A DNA stretch of 9,382 nt from Flavobacteriaceae bacterium (GTDB lineage Bacteria > Bacteroidota > Bacteroidia > Flavobacteriales > Flavobacteriaceae): positions 1-9,382 of the forward strand of contig JALZVC010000261.1 of NCBI GenBank assembly GCA_023301205.1, written 5' to 3'. Below, one piece after another: positions 1-7,376 of the stretch; the first letter of the stretch is position 1; every line of letters starts with the position of its first letter. Under the pieces are notes generated by a model. The model worked only from the letters and a program-made list of their open reading frames with translations. It ran no database searches and was not told where the DNA came from. The position numbers and the translations under genes are program-made.

Positions 1-2013
1 AGAAAAGAACGTACGGGTAATCTTGATGAGGTGCAGATTGAGCAAATAGTTGCTTTAAAAGAAGCTTTTGAAACCTTAGAAAAAAGAAAAGCCACCATCT
101 TAAAAGCGATGGAGGAGCAAGGAGAATTAACAAGCGAACTTAAAGCTAAAATTAAAGAAGCAAAAGATGTCACTACCCTAGAAGATATCTACTTACCTTT
201 CAAGAAAAAGCGAAAAACAAAAGCAGAGACCGCATGCAAAAATGGTTTAGAACCGTTGGCAAAACTCATTATGGCGCAGAATGCCCGTGATGTTGATGGA
301 CTTGCATTGCGATACATCACTAAAGAGGTGACAAGTGTAGAAGATGTGCTAGAAGGTGCGCGATACATTATAGCAGAGTGGATTAATGAGCGTGTGGATA
401 TTAGAAATAATATTAGAGGTGAGTTAGGACGTCATGCTGTGATTAGTACTAAAGTTGTCAAGTCTAAAAAAGAAGATGAAAAGGCACAAAAATTCAGGAA
501 TTATTTTGCGTGGGATGAGGCTTTATCACGATGCCCATCACATCGGTTTTTAGCTATTTTACGTGCAGAAAACGAAGGTTTTATTCGCGTAAAAATTGAG
601 ATTGAGAAAGAGCGAGTTTTAGACAGAATATCGCATAAACTCATAAAATCGAAAGGTGAGTGTGCAGACCAAATAGACCTTGCTATTGCAGATGCCTATA
701 AGCGTCTTTTATTCCCAGCTTTATCTAATGAAATTTTAAGTATTGCAAAAAAGAAGGCTGACGAAACTGCCATCACCATTTTTGCAAAAAATTTAAAACA
801 ATTATTGTTAGGTTCGCCGCTAGGAGAAAAACGAATTCTTGCTATTGACCCTGGTTTTAGAACAGGCTGTAAAGTAGTTTGTCTTGATGCTCAGGGCGCA
901 TTATTGCATAACGACACCATCTATCCACATCCTCCTAAAAGTGATGAGATAGGTGCTATGAATAAAATTAGCAGCTTAGTATCAACCTATAAAATAAAAG
1001 CCATCGCCATAGGTAATGGAACTGCCTCGAGAGAGACGGAAGCAGTGATAAAAAAGGTGCCATTTAAGAGTGACGTCGAGGTATTTATCGTGAGCGAAGC
1101 AGGCGCCAGTATTTACAGCGCAAGTAAGATTGCCCGTGATGAGTTCCCTAATTATGATGTTACCGTGCGTGGTGCGATATCTATAGGCCGCAGACTTGCA
1201 GACCCGCTGGCAGAGTTGGTTAAGATTGATGCAAAATCTATTGGTGTTGGCCAATATCAACACGATGTAGACCAGTCACAATTAAAAAACTCGCTGGACA
1301 GAGTGGTGGAGAACTGCGTGAATGCTGTGGGTGTAAATATTAACACGGCGAGTGTCCCTTTGTTGAGTTATGTTTCGGGAATTGGTCCTAAACTAGCTTC
1401 AACTATTGTGGAGTATCGTAAGACCAACGGCGCGTTTACTTCTAGAAACGACATTAAAAAAGTACCGCGATTGGGTGCAAAAACTTTTCAACAGTGTGCT
1501 GGGTTTTTGCGTATTCGTGACGGTAAAAACCCCTTAGATGACTCGGCTGTTCACCCAGAACGTTATGCGCTCGTGAAGCAGATGGCAGAGGATCAAGGCT
1601 TGGCACTTTCTTCTTTCCTCGGAAATACTACAGCTTTAAAAAATGTGCCATTAAATAACTATTGCACAGATGAAGTGGGTTTGCCTACCCTTAAAGACAT
1701 TGTCAAGGAACTTGAAAAACCAGGCCTAGATATTAGAGAAAAAGCAAAGGCCTTTACCTTTAACCAAAGCATAAAGACCATTGACGATTTACGATTGGGA
1801 CAATTGCTGCCTGGCATTGTAAATAACATCACAGCTTTTGGCTGTTTTGTAGACATCGGGATAAAAGAAAGTGGGTTGATTCATGTATCTAATCTGTCTG
1901 ACAGTTTTGTAAAGGATGTAAATGAGCACGTTGCTTTGCAGCAACAGATTACTGTAAAAGTGCTGGAGGTAGATGTGGTTCGTAAACGGATACAGTTAAA
2001 GCTGGAGAAATAA
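1..2013 (+). CDS. tex: Tex family S1 RNA-binding transcription accessory protein, 5' partial
   Basis: This is Tex, a cytoplasmic nucleic-acid-binding protein related to eukaryotic Spt6 and linked to transcription and stress tolerance. The reading frame is open from base 1 (RKERTGNLDEVQ...), continuing the conserved N-terminal block. The GTG at 31 is therefore not the real start, and a few dozen N-terminal residues lie outside the window. In visible-fragment numbering there is a helical N-terminal region to about 265 and a YqgF/RNase H-like domain at about 277-410 (RILAIDPGFRTGCK). A helix-hairpin-helix region follows at about 454-505 (VSGIGPKLAS, then a second hairpin at VPRLGAKTF), and a C-terminal S1 domain at about 598-670 (GIVNNITAFGCFVDIG, then GLIHVSNLSD). 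All expected domains downstream of the cut are intact. The stop codon lies 2 bases before the next gene, which suggests one transcript. Identification is very secure; the exact role in this organism is not shown by sequence. Confidence 0.96.
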   Translation, partial: RKERTGNLDEVQIEQIVALKEAFETLEKRKATILKAMEEQGELTSELKAKIKEAKDVTTLEDIYLPFKKKRKTKAETACKNGLEPLAKLIMAQNARDVDGLALRYITKEVTSVEDVLEGARYIIAEWINERVDIRNNIRGELGRHAVISTKVVKSKKEDEKAQKFRNYFAWDEALSRCPSHRFLAILRAENEGFIRVKIEIEKERVLDRISHKLIKSKGECADQIDLAIADAYKRLLFPALSNEILSIAKKKADETAITIFAKNLKQLLLGSPLGEKRILAIDPGFRTGCKVVCLDAQGALLHNDTIYPHPPKSDEIGAMNKISSLVSTYKIKAIAIGNGTASRETEAVIKKVPFKSDVEVFIVSEAGASIYSASKIARDEFPNYDVTVRGAISIGRRLADPLAELVKIDAKSIGVGQYQHDVDQSQLKNSLDRVVENCVNAVGVNINTASVPLLSYVSGIGPKLASTIVEYRKTNGAFTSRNDIKKVPRLGAKTFQQCAGFLRIRDGKNPLDDSAVHPERYALVKQMAEDQGLALSSFLGNTTALKNVPLNNYCTDEVGLPTLKDIVKELEKPGLDIREKAKAFTFNQSIKTIDDLRLGQLLPGIVNNITAFGCFVDIGIKESGLIHVSNLSDSFVKDVNEHVALQQQITVKVLEVDVVRKRIQLKLEK

Positions 2014-2015
2014 GA

Positions 2016-2981
2016 ATGCTCAAAGTAGCCCACCATCCTATTTATACATACAGCTTGCCAGAAAAGCATCGCTTTCCTATGGCAAAATATGACTTGCTAC
2101 CTAAATATCTTTTAGACCAAGGTATCTGTGTGCAGGATAATTTTTTTGAACCTTATAAAATTTCCGAAGTTGCTATTCTTAGGGTGCACACGGCAGATTA
2201 TTATCACAGACTATTAGCACTGGATATTGATAAAAAGGAGATTAGAAAAATGGGTTTTCCTTTGCGGCAAGAACTTGTAGAGAGAGGGCATTATATTATG
2301 GGTGGCACGGTACAAGGTTGCGAGTATGCGCTACAAAATGGTGTGGCACTTAATATTGCAGGAGGTACGCACCACGCGTATGCAGATCACGGCGAGGCTT
2401 TCTGTTTGTTAAATGATCAAGCGGTGGCTGCGAGGTGGTTGTTAAATAAGTTTGGGGCTGGAGTGGCTAAGATTCCGAATCATCCCGAAAGTTTTCGGGA
2501 TCAGAATGACAGGGTTATTAATAAAATTCTCATTGTAGATCTTGATGTGCATCAGGGTAATGGAACTGCTAAAATATTTGAGAATGATGATAGAGTGTTT
2601 ACTTTCTCAATGCACGGCGCAAAAAATTATCCGTTTAAAAAAGAAATCAGTGATTTGGACATAGGTCTTGATGATGGTACTCAAGATGCAGAATATCTGG
2701 AAATCCTAAAAAACACCTTACCCAAACTCATTAAAAAAGTGAAACCTGATTTTATTTTTTATTTGAGCGGTGTAGATATTTTAGCGACAGATAAACTAGG
2801 GCGTTTATCTTGTTCTATTGAAGGATGTGCTGCAAGAGATCACTTTGTATTGCAAACCTGCAAGGATCAAAACATACCAGTGCAGATAAGTATGGGCGGT
2901 GGGTACTCACCAGATATTAATTTAATAATTGAAGCCCATGCAAATACCTATAAGATGGCACAATCGGTTTATTTTAAATAG
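2016..2981 (+). CDS. Histone deacetylase family (AcuC/HDAC-like) zinc amidohydrolase
   Basis: This 321-residue protein belongs to the arginase/deacetylase fold family of bacterial HDAC-like enzymes. These remove acyl groups from lysines or small amines with a zinc ion; the substrate here is unknown. The active-site set is complete. There is a His-His pair at 119-120 (GGTHHAY) and zinc ligands Asp177 and His179 in DLDVHQGNG. A third ligand, Asp254, is in SGVD, and the catalytic Tyr297 is in GGGYSP. The ATG is 2 bases after the tex stop, with GGAG at 2004-2007 as ribosome binding site, so coupling to tex is likely. The oddity is residues about 147-168, between the LLNDQAVAARWLL and ILIVDLDVHQ blocks, which family members normally join by a short linker. 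They are encoded by a palindromic element (see the repeat entry). The insert adds about 20 residues, consistent with a length slightly above the usual 300. Because it sits in a loop before the metal-binding strand, activity may be retained. Confidence 0.93.
   Translation: MLKVAHHPIYTYSLPEKHRFPMAKYDLLPKYLLDQGICVQDNFFEPYKISEVAILRVHTADYYHRLLALDIDKKEIRKMGFPLRQELVERGHYIMGGTVQGCEYALQNGVALNIAGGTHHAYADHGEAFCLLNDQAVAARWLLNKFGAGVAKIPNHPESFRDQNDRVINKILIVDLDVHQGNGTAKIFENDDRVFTFSMHGAKNYPFKKEISDLDIGLDDGTQDAEYLEILKNTLPKLIKKVKPDFIFYLSGVDILATDKLGRLSCSIEGCAARDHFVLQTCKDQNIPVQISMGGGYSPDINLIIEAHANTYKMAQSVYFK
2471..2512. repeat. Palindromic element inserted in frame within the deacetylase gene
   Basis: A 20-base near-palindrome at 2482-2501 has two 9-base arms (ATCCCGAAA and TTTCGGGAT) around GT. 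It is flanked by GATTCCGAAT on the left and CAGAATGACAG on the right. The flanks can themselves pair in part (ATTC at 2472-2475 with GAAT at 2504-2507). The unit resembles short palindromic repeats with CATTC/TCCCGAAA cores that I recall as common between genes in Flavobacteriaceae; this recollection has not been verified here. Here it is read as codons and gives IPNHPESFRDQND, a hydrophilic stretch in a place where homologues are expected to have only a short linker. There is no second copy in this window. Exact borders are uncertain. Confidence 0.6.
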
Positions 2982-3019
2982 GTCTGTAATTTTTTTGAAT
3001 TTGTATAGACTTAAAATAT

Positions 3020-3859
3020 ATGCAAAAAGTGTTTACAGAGTTTTCTACAAAAGCGCAATTTTTAATTGACGGAGATGCAGTTTTGAAGACCTTTAACAAA
3101 AGTAAACAGCTCGAGCTATACACATTTGTCTGGGCAAAAGAATCAGCTATTGAGATTATTATTGATGGCGTTCCTATCTTTTTAAAACCCCAACAAATAA
3201 TATCCCTAACACCTTTACAACATCTTAAGTTTATAAATGGAGAAGGGAGTATTGTATATCAATTTAATCGTGAGTTTTATTGTATTAAGGATCATGATAA
3301 AGAAGTAAGCTGTATGGGATTGTTATTTTTTGGCAATCAATCTATTCCGATTATTACATTAGATAAGAAGGAGCAAAACAGCTTTAATATATTACATCAA
3401 ATTTTCTTAGAAGAAATTGAAACCAAAGACCCTATACAAGCAGAAATGTTGAGAATGCTTACCTCTCGATTTATCATTAAAATGACACGTTTATTTAAAT
3501 TGAATAATCCTCAATTATTGGTGGAGAAAGGTAGCGACAATCTACTTCGCCAATTTAATATGCTACTCGAATCACACTTTAGAGAAGAGCATAGTGTTTC
3601 CTTTTATGCGAACAAACTTTTTAAATCCCCTAAAACATTATCTAACTCATTTGCAAAAGTAGGGAAGAGTCCTTTGCAGATAATACATGCTCGTGTTATT
3701 CTTGAAGCAAAGCGTCTGTTAATGTATACAGACAAAAACACCAAAGAAATTGGCTACGAAATTGGATTTGATGATGCCTCTCATTTGAGTAGGATGTTTA
3801 AAAAAGTAACTGGGATATCTCCAAGCGAATTTAAGAAAACAGCAAAAGCATCTATTTAA
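3020..3859 (+). CDS. AraC family transcriptional regulator
   Basis: This 279-residue protein ends in an AraC/XylS double helix-turn-helix DNA-binding domain at about 178-275. The second half carries the family signature: TKEIGYEIGFDDASHLSRMFKK, then TGISPSEFK. The first helix-turn-helix is at about 193-216 (VSFYANKLFKSPKTLSNSF). The N-terminal 100 residues are rich in beta strands and look like a cupin-type sensing domain of the sort that often binds a small ligand; no ligand can be named. The ATG is preceded only by an A/T-rich leader. A weak -7-like box TGAATTTG lies at 2996-3003, so the gene may have its own promoter or be read from tex and the deacetylase 38 bases upstream. The next genes on the same strand, the AhpD-like protein and the cupredoxin, are possible targets, which is inference from position. 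Family assignment is firm. Confidence 0.92.
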   Translation: MQKVFTEFSTKAQFLIDGDAVLKTFNKSKQLELYTFVWAKESAIEIIIDGVPIFLKPQQIISLTPLQHLKFINGEGSIVYQFNREFYCIKDHDKEVSCMGLLFFGNQSIPIITLDKKEQNSFNILHQIFLEEIETKDPIQAEMLRMLTSRFIIKMTRLFKLNNPQLLVEKGSDNLLRQFNMLLESHFREEHSVSFYANKLFKSPKTLSNSFAKVGKSPLQIIHARVILEAKRLLMYTDKNTKEIGYEIGFDDASHLSRMFKKVTGISPSEFKKTAKASI

Positions 3860-4255
3860 GGAAGAATAGACATGAAATCGGGAATTACAAACTAGAAAAC
3901 ACGTACCTTCTCTTTGCATCATTGTAGTGTAGTTAAAAACAACCTGTTGAATCATTTTTTTTTTAGCGAATCACTACAAATTATGAAACACAAATACAGC
4001 ACAGAACTCTTTTAAGAATACCTTTTTTATGTCCCAGACCATTTCGGTAAATTGCAAAACGCATTAAAACTTCTCAAGCTAAAAATGTCAATACAATTTA
4101 CAATCAATTAAACAATGCGTTAATTGAAATGACAGCTATTAATTTTAGAAAATTATCTAAACACTACATTTCTATAAAGAGCTAGTAAAGGAGCTAGGGG
4201 ATAAATAGACAAGCATTAGGGAAAATCATCCATAGTTTAAAATCAGCTCAAGTAG
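3860..4255. other. Long intergenic region without an intact gene; possible gene remains
   Basis: No open frame here is long enough or protein-like enough to call as a gene. There is a run of ten T at 3955-3964 but no convincing hairpin before it. An 8-base inverted repeat (TTGTAGTG at 3922-3929, CACTACAA at 3972-3979) has arms too far apart to be a clear terminator. From about 4051 to 4272, short open stretches switch between two frames and read like helical protein: NQLNNALIEMTAINFRKLSK, then HFYKELVKELGDK, then QALGKIIHSLKSAQ. This would fit a decayed gene with two compensating frameshifts, but I recognise no family, and the last stretch overlaps the promoter box at 4256. It may be chance in A/T-rich DNA. 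Confidence 0.4.
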
Positions 4256-4263
4256 TATCTTTG
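4256..4263 (+). promoter_or_regulatory. Bacteroidota-type -7 promoter box for the AhpD-like/cupredoxin unit
   Basis: TATCTTTG followed by CA matches the Bacteroidota housekeeping -7 consensus TAnnTTTG exactly. A -33 element is weak: the nearest candidate is GTTTA around 4235-4239, with a spacer shorter than usual. Transcription would start at about 4270 and give a 5' leader of about 75 bases before the ATG at 4345. Confidence 0.6.
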
Positions 4264-4344
4264 CAACAGTAAACATAATGAGATATGTGAAAACGATGCA
4301 CATTTCAATCTTTAATATAATTGAACATTAAAATAGACTACATA

Positions 4345-4887
4345 ATGAAAACATTAAATGTACCGCAGCGAGACAACGTAGCTCCAAACAATCAAGCAAT
4401 TTTTGATAATCTTGAAAAACAATTAGGTTTTGTGCCTAATCTATATGCGACTTACGCACATAGTAATACAGCATTAGAAAATTACTTAAGTTTTTCTAAC
4501 GCTAAGACTTCACTTACAGCAAAAGAAAAAGAAGTAGTGAATCTCGCGGTTAGTGAAGTGAATCAATGTAACTATTGCTTGAGTGCACACACAGCATTAG
4601 GAAAAATGAGTGGATTTACAGAACAAGAAATTTTAGAGCTGAGAGCTGGAGCAGCTTCTTTTGACCCAAAATTAGATGCTTTAGCAAAATTGTCGAAAAA
4701 TTTAACAGCCAATCGTGGTTTTGTCACACAAGAGGTGAAAGAAAATTTCTTTACTGCAGGGTATAACGAAGCCGCTTTTATCGATGCGATTGTGCAAGTA
4801 GGGCAGAAAACAATATCAAACTATGTGCATAGTGCTACGCAAGTACCTATAGATTTTCCAGTAGCACAAGCATTGAAACAACAATAA
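4345..4887 (+). CDS. Carboxymuconolactone decarboxylase / AhpD-like family protein
   Basis: The 180-residue protein has the AhpD-like fold (CMD family, peroxidase-related branch). The diagnostic site is NQCNYCLSAH, with Cys75, Cys78 and His82. A Glu63 lies 12 residues before the first Cys, matching the spacing of the proton-relay Glu in AhpD. Members with this CxxC...H site usually act as thiol-dependent hydroperoxidases or disulfide-handling enzymes rather than true decarboxylases. Actual activity here is inferred. There is no signal peptide, so it should be cytoplasmic. The frame is open upstream to a TTG at 4321, but I choose the ATG at 4345. It gives the usual MKTL... start and agrees with the family N-terminus (GFVPNLYATYAHS at 28-40), whereas the extension NIKIDYI looks like leader sequence. 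The cupredoxin-like gene follows after 36 bases and probably shares the transcript from the promoter at 4256. Confidence 0.9.
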   Translation: MKTLNVPQRDNVAPNNQAIFDNLEKQLGFVPNLYATYAHSNTALENYLSFSNAKTSLTAKEKEVVNLAVSEVNQCNYCLSAHTALGKMSGFTEQEILELRAGAASFDPKLDALAKLSKNLTANRGFVTQEVKENFFTAGYNEAAFIDAIVQVGQKTISNYVHSATQVPIDFPVAQALKQQ

Positions 4888-4923
4888 TTAATTTATAATC
4901 ACAAACAATTTAAAAACAAAATC

Positions 4924-5337
4924 ATGAAAAAAGTAATTGCAATTTTAATCCTAGCCTTATCATTCTCTTTTTCTGCTCAAGCGCAGGATACTATGAAAAA
5001 AGAAGGAAAGATGATGGCCGACAAGATGACTAAGGTAAGGACTGTGTCTTTAGAACAGACACCAGGTGAGTTCACGCAAAAAAATCTTACAATATCTGAA
5101 GGTACCTATATATTTGAGGTGTCAAATAGTAATGCAGGAACTGATGTTGGGTTTGTATTATTACCAGAAGGTAAAGATGCAAGTAATCCAGAAAACCACA
5201 TTAAAAGTGCCTATGTTACGCAAGTAGTAAAGGAAGGAACTAAAGAAACTTCAAACGAGGTTACTTTGAAAAAAGGGACGTACACATATTTCTGCCCTAT
5301 GAATAAAACTCCACAGTACACATTAACTGTAGAGTAA
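4924..5337 (+). CDS. Small exported cupredoxin-like protein
   Basis: This 137-residue protein has a clear signal peptide (MKK, hydrophobic stretch 4-17, cleavage expected after SAQA at residue 20) and is probably periplasmic. The mature part begins with a methionine-rich, charged stretch (Met24, 30, 31, 35). A beta-sandwich domain from about 38 ends in YTYFCPMNKTPQYTLTV, the C-terminal loop typical of cupredoxins, with Cys124 and Met126. The N-terminal histidine expected as a type 1 copper ligand, near the strand NSNAGTDVGFVLLPEG (68-83), is not there, and no His follows Cys124. The only His is at 92. It may therefore not hold a normal blue-copper site, and copper binding is uncertain. It lies 36 bases after the AhpD-like gene and just before a strong terminator, so the two form a likely operon with a possible role in redox or metal stress. 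The start has no Shine-Dalgarno sequence but follows an A-rich leader. Confidence 0.85.
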   Translation: MKKVIAILILALSFSFSAQAQDTMKKEGKMMADKMTKVRTVSLEQTPGEFTQKNLTISEGTYIFEVSNSNAGTDVGFVLLPEGKDASNPENHIKSAYVTQVVKEGTKETSNEVTLKKGTYTYFCPMNKTPQYTLTVE

Positions 5338-5348
5338 CAAAATTCAAC

Positions 5349-5396
5349 AAACATAAAAAAGGGTGCTATTTTTAAATAGCACCCTTTTTTATGTTT
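5349..5396. terminator. Bidirectional intrinsic terminator between convergent genes
   Basis: This is a perfect inverted repeat with 23-base arms around a TT centre. The core GGGTGCTATTT (5361-5371) pairs with AAATAGCACCC (5374-5384), preceded by A6 and followed by T6. It works in either direction: it ends the AhpD-like/cupredoxin unit, whose stop is about 11 bases upstream, and the leftward TPR/LuxR gene, whose stop codon (5396-5398) touches its edge. Confidence 0.93.
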
Positions 5397-7330
5397 TAAA
5401 TACTATTAATAAATTTCTTGAGTGATTCTCCCTTGGGGATCCCCAACTTTTTTCTTAAGTTGTATCTATAATTATCAACACTAGCAGAGCTAATACCTAG
5501 TTGCAAGGCAATTTGTTTAGAGGTTTGCCCTAGGCGTAGCATAGTAGCCACCTTCTTCTCTTTTCCGTTTAGATTGGTATACGATTGTTCAATTTTTGCT
5601 CTAAATGAATCATTTGTTTCGCTTACGTGTTGGTATAATTCGATTTTTTCTCGATTTTGATCCATGTCACTATTAATAAAATGGATAGTGTCTTGAACAA
5701 TACCTTTATGTGAATCATTAATCACTTTTATCCCTTTTAAACGGGTTTTTATTTTATCTAGCAAATCATTTTTTTCTGAAATGTGAATAGCAAAATCAGT
5801 TATTTGTTTGTTTTTAAAAGCCACAATGTCATCAAGTGCTTTTTGTTCTACATTTAAAATTTCTTGTTTTGCTAGTAAATTTTCTCTTTTAATTTTACTC
5901 AATTTTTTTTGCCTAAAATAAGTAAAAATAAAAAACGTGAGGATAAGGCTCCCCATTATTAAAACTAATAAATTACGCTGTTTGAGTCGTTCTTGTTCTG
6001 CCTTCGAAAAGTTAATTTGAACCTGTTGGCTTTCCAATTTAGAATTGAGTTCATTAAAATTAAACTCAGATTGAAGCACGCTAAACTTGTTATCTGCAAG
6101 TGCATTAATCAGACTATCCTTTAACGTATTATATCGTTTATAATACATCAACGACGCTCGTGAGTTATTCGTGCTTTCATAAAGTTCAAATAACTCTTTA
6201 GTAATTTCTTTTTCAGACTCTACATAATCTTTTATTCCAGCAGATTTTAAAATCTTCGTTAATTCATTTATTGCAGCATTACTATTGTTTTTTGCTTTAA
6301 ACAAGGCGGCTTGTTGCCGCCCTATATTTATAGGGTGTAAAATATTTTCTGATTCTTGAGCATAAATTTTTGCGCTATCTAAGTATTTTTCTGCACTATT
6401 TGTATTCCCTTTTTCGGTATTCACTTTACTAAAAAATAAATAATCCTCAACCAGTGCATATGCGAGATTTTGTTTTTTATCTTCTTCTAATGTTGGTTTA
6501 AAGGTTTGTAAGGCAAGCTTATATTTTTTTTCTTTGAGATATATATCAGATAGTTGTTTGTCCATAGCCAGCACACCTTCTTGATAATCTACTTTTGTAT
6601 ACATAGCCTTAGTACTATCTACATAAATTGTAGCACGACCATAATCTTCTTCTTCAAAGTAATAGCTTGTTAAAAACTCGTAAGCTTCACCTACTTCCCA
6701 CCAAGCTTCAATGGGTTTAGATAATTTTAAAGATTTATTAATATAAGCCAGCGCGGTTCTTTTATTATCTGTAGCCAGGCATATAGAGGCTAGTTCAGTA
6801 TAGTTTTCTGCTAAATAGGTTTTCGTTACTTTATCTTGAATATCCTTTAATAAATATTTATTAGCCTCTAGGTATTTTTCTAATGCGAGGTCATTAAGTT
6901 CTTGATAGTAATTTGCTCTTGCCTGTATCTGGTAACTGTAGGCGATACTTGCGTAGTGTTTTTGGTTTTCTCTATTTGCAAATGAAAAAGCACTGTCCGT
7001 ATATTGTATGGCCACTGGGTCATTTTCATAATAAATTTGTAGTAGCGCCATTCTATTATAAAGCTTCATAGCGTTAAAACTATCTTTTTCTTTTTTACTC
7101 AGAGCAAGGCCTTGGTTAAAATAATAAGCAGCAGAATCTGAAGATTCACCCATATAATATTGACCTAACATCCTAAGATTGTTTATTTGATCTTTAGAAG
7201 AAGTGTTTTGATTTTTTATGAGTTCTAAAAGCTCTTTTTTTGTAGGGTAAGTTGATGCTTCTTCTTGCGAAAACACATTAGGTACAAGTGTAAAGCAAAA
7301 TAGCATCAAAAAAATGTGGTTGGCTTTCAT
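5396..7330 (-). CDS. Membrane-anchored TPR protein with C-terminal LuxR/GerE helix-turn-helix
   Basis: This 644-residue regulator has several parts in order. A signal peptide covers residues 1-21 (hydrophobic 6-20, likely cleavage after VFS). A helical TPR-type region of repeated units runs from about 45 to 405 (for example DSAAYYFNQGLALSKK at 65-80, RTALAYINKSLKLSK at 191-205, NSAEKYLDSAKIYAQ at 311-325). One transmembrane helix lies at about 453-472 (NLLVLIMGSLILTFFIFTYF), followed by a basic stop and a coiled coil at about 474-580. A LuxR/GerE-type DNA-binding domain follows at about 587-640 (LNGKEKKVATMLRLGQTSKQIA, then SSASVDNYRYNLRKKLG). The predicted topology places the TPR region in the periplasm and the DNA-binding end in the cytoplasm, so a periplasmic signal could act directly on transcription without a separate kinase. 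This layout is known in Bacteroidota; ligand and targets are unknown. No histidine kinase or receiver domain is present. The ATG at 7330 gives the signal peptide and is well placed. Tandem repeats upstream may regulate it. Confidence 0.88.
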   Translation of the reverse strand: MKANHIFLMLFCFTLVPNVFSQEEASTYPTKKELLELIKNQNTSSKDQINNLRMLGQYYMGESSDSAAYYFNQGLALSKKEKDSFNAMKLYNRMALLQIYYENDPVAIQYTDSAFSFANRENQKHYASIAYSYQIQARANYYQELNDLALEKYLEANKYLLKDIQDKVTKTYLAENYTELASICLATDNKRTALAYINKSLKLSKPIEAWWEVGEAYEFLTSYYFEEEDYGRATIYVDSTKAMYTKVDYQEGVLAMDKQLSDIYLKEKKYKLALQTFKPTLEEDKKQNLAYALVEDYLFFSKVNTEKGNTNSAEKYLDSAKIYAQESENILHPINIGRQQAALFKAKNNSNAAINELTKILKSAGIKDYVESEKEITKELFELYESTNNSRASLMYYKRYNTLKDSLINALADNKFSVLQSEFNFNELNSKLESQQVQINFSKAEQERLKQRNLLVLIMGSLILTFFIFTYFRQKKLSKIKRENLLAKQEILNVEQKALDDIVAFKNKQITDFAIHISEKNDLLDKIKTRLKGIKVINDSHKGIVQDTIHFINSDMDQNREKIELYQHVSETNDSFRAKIEQSYTNLNGKEKKVATMLRLGQTSKQIALQLGISSASVDNYRYNLRKKLGIPKGESLKKFINSI

Positions 7331-7376
7331 GAGATTGTTGATTAAAAAGTTAAAGATAAAAATCTATGTTTAAAAC

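Noticed and set aside
982..1856. Minus-strand open frames of 93 and 65 codons inside tex
   Set aside because: They are antisense to a well conserved gene, show no domain-like sequence and are shadows of its codon pattern.
1881..2069. Minus-strand 62-codon frame across the tex/deacetylase junction
   Set aside because: It is antisense to two real genes, rich in Cys and Ser in a random-looking way, and has no plausible start context.
3719..3955. Minus-strand 78-codon frame overlapping the AraC helix-turn-helix region
   Set aside because: Most of it is antisense to the conserved DNA-binding domain, and the part in the intergenic region has no protein-like features.
3922..3979. Inverted repeat TTGTAGTG / CACTACAA as a terminator of the AraC gene
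   Set aside because: The arms are only 8 bases and separated by over 40 bases, and the T run lies between them rather than after the hairpin.
4321..4344. TTG start giving an 8-residue N-terminal extension of the AhpD-like protein
   Set aside because: The ATG at 4345 fits the family N-terminus and usual start context better; the extension looks like untranslated leader.
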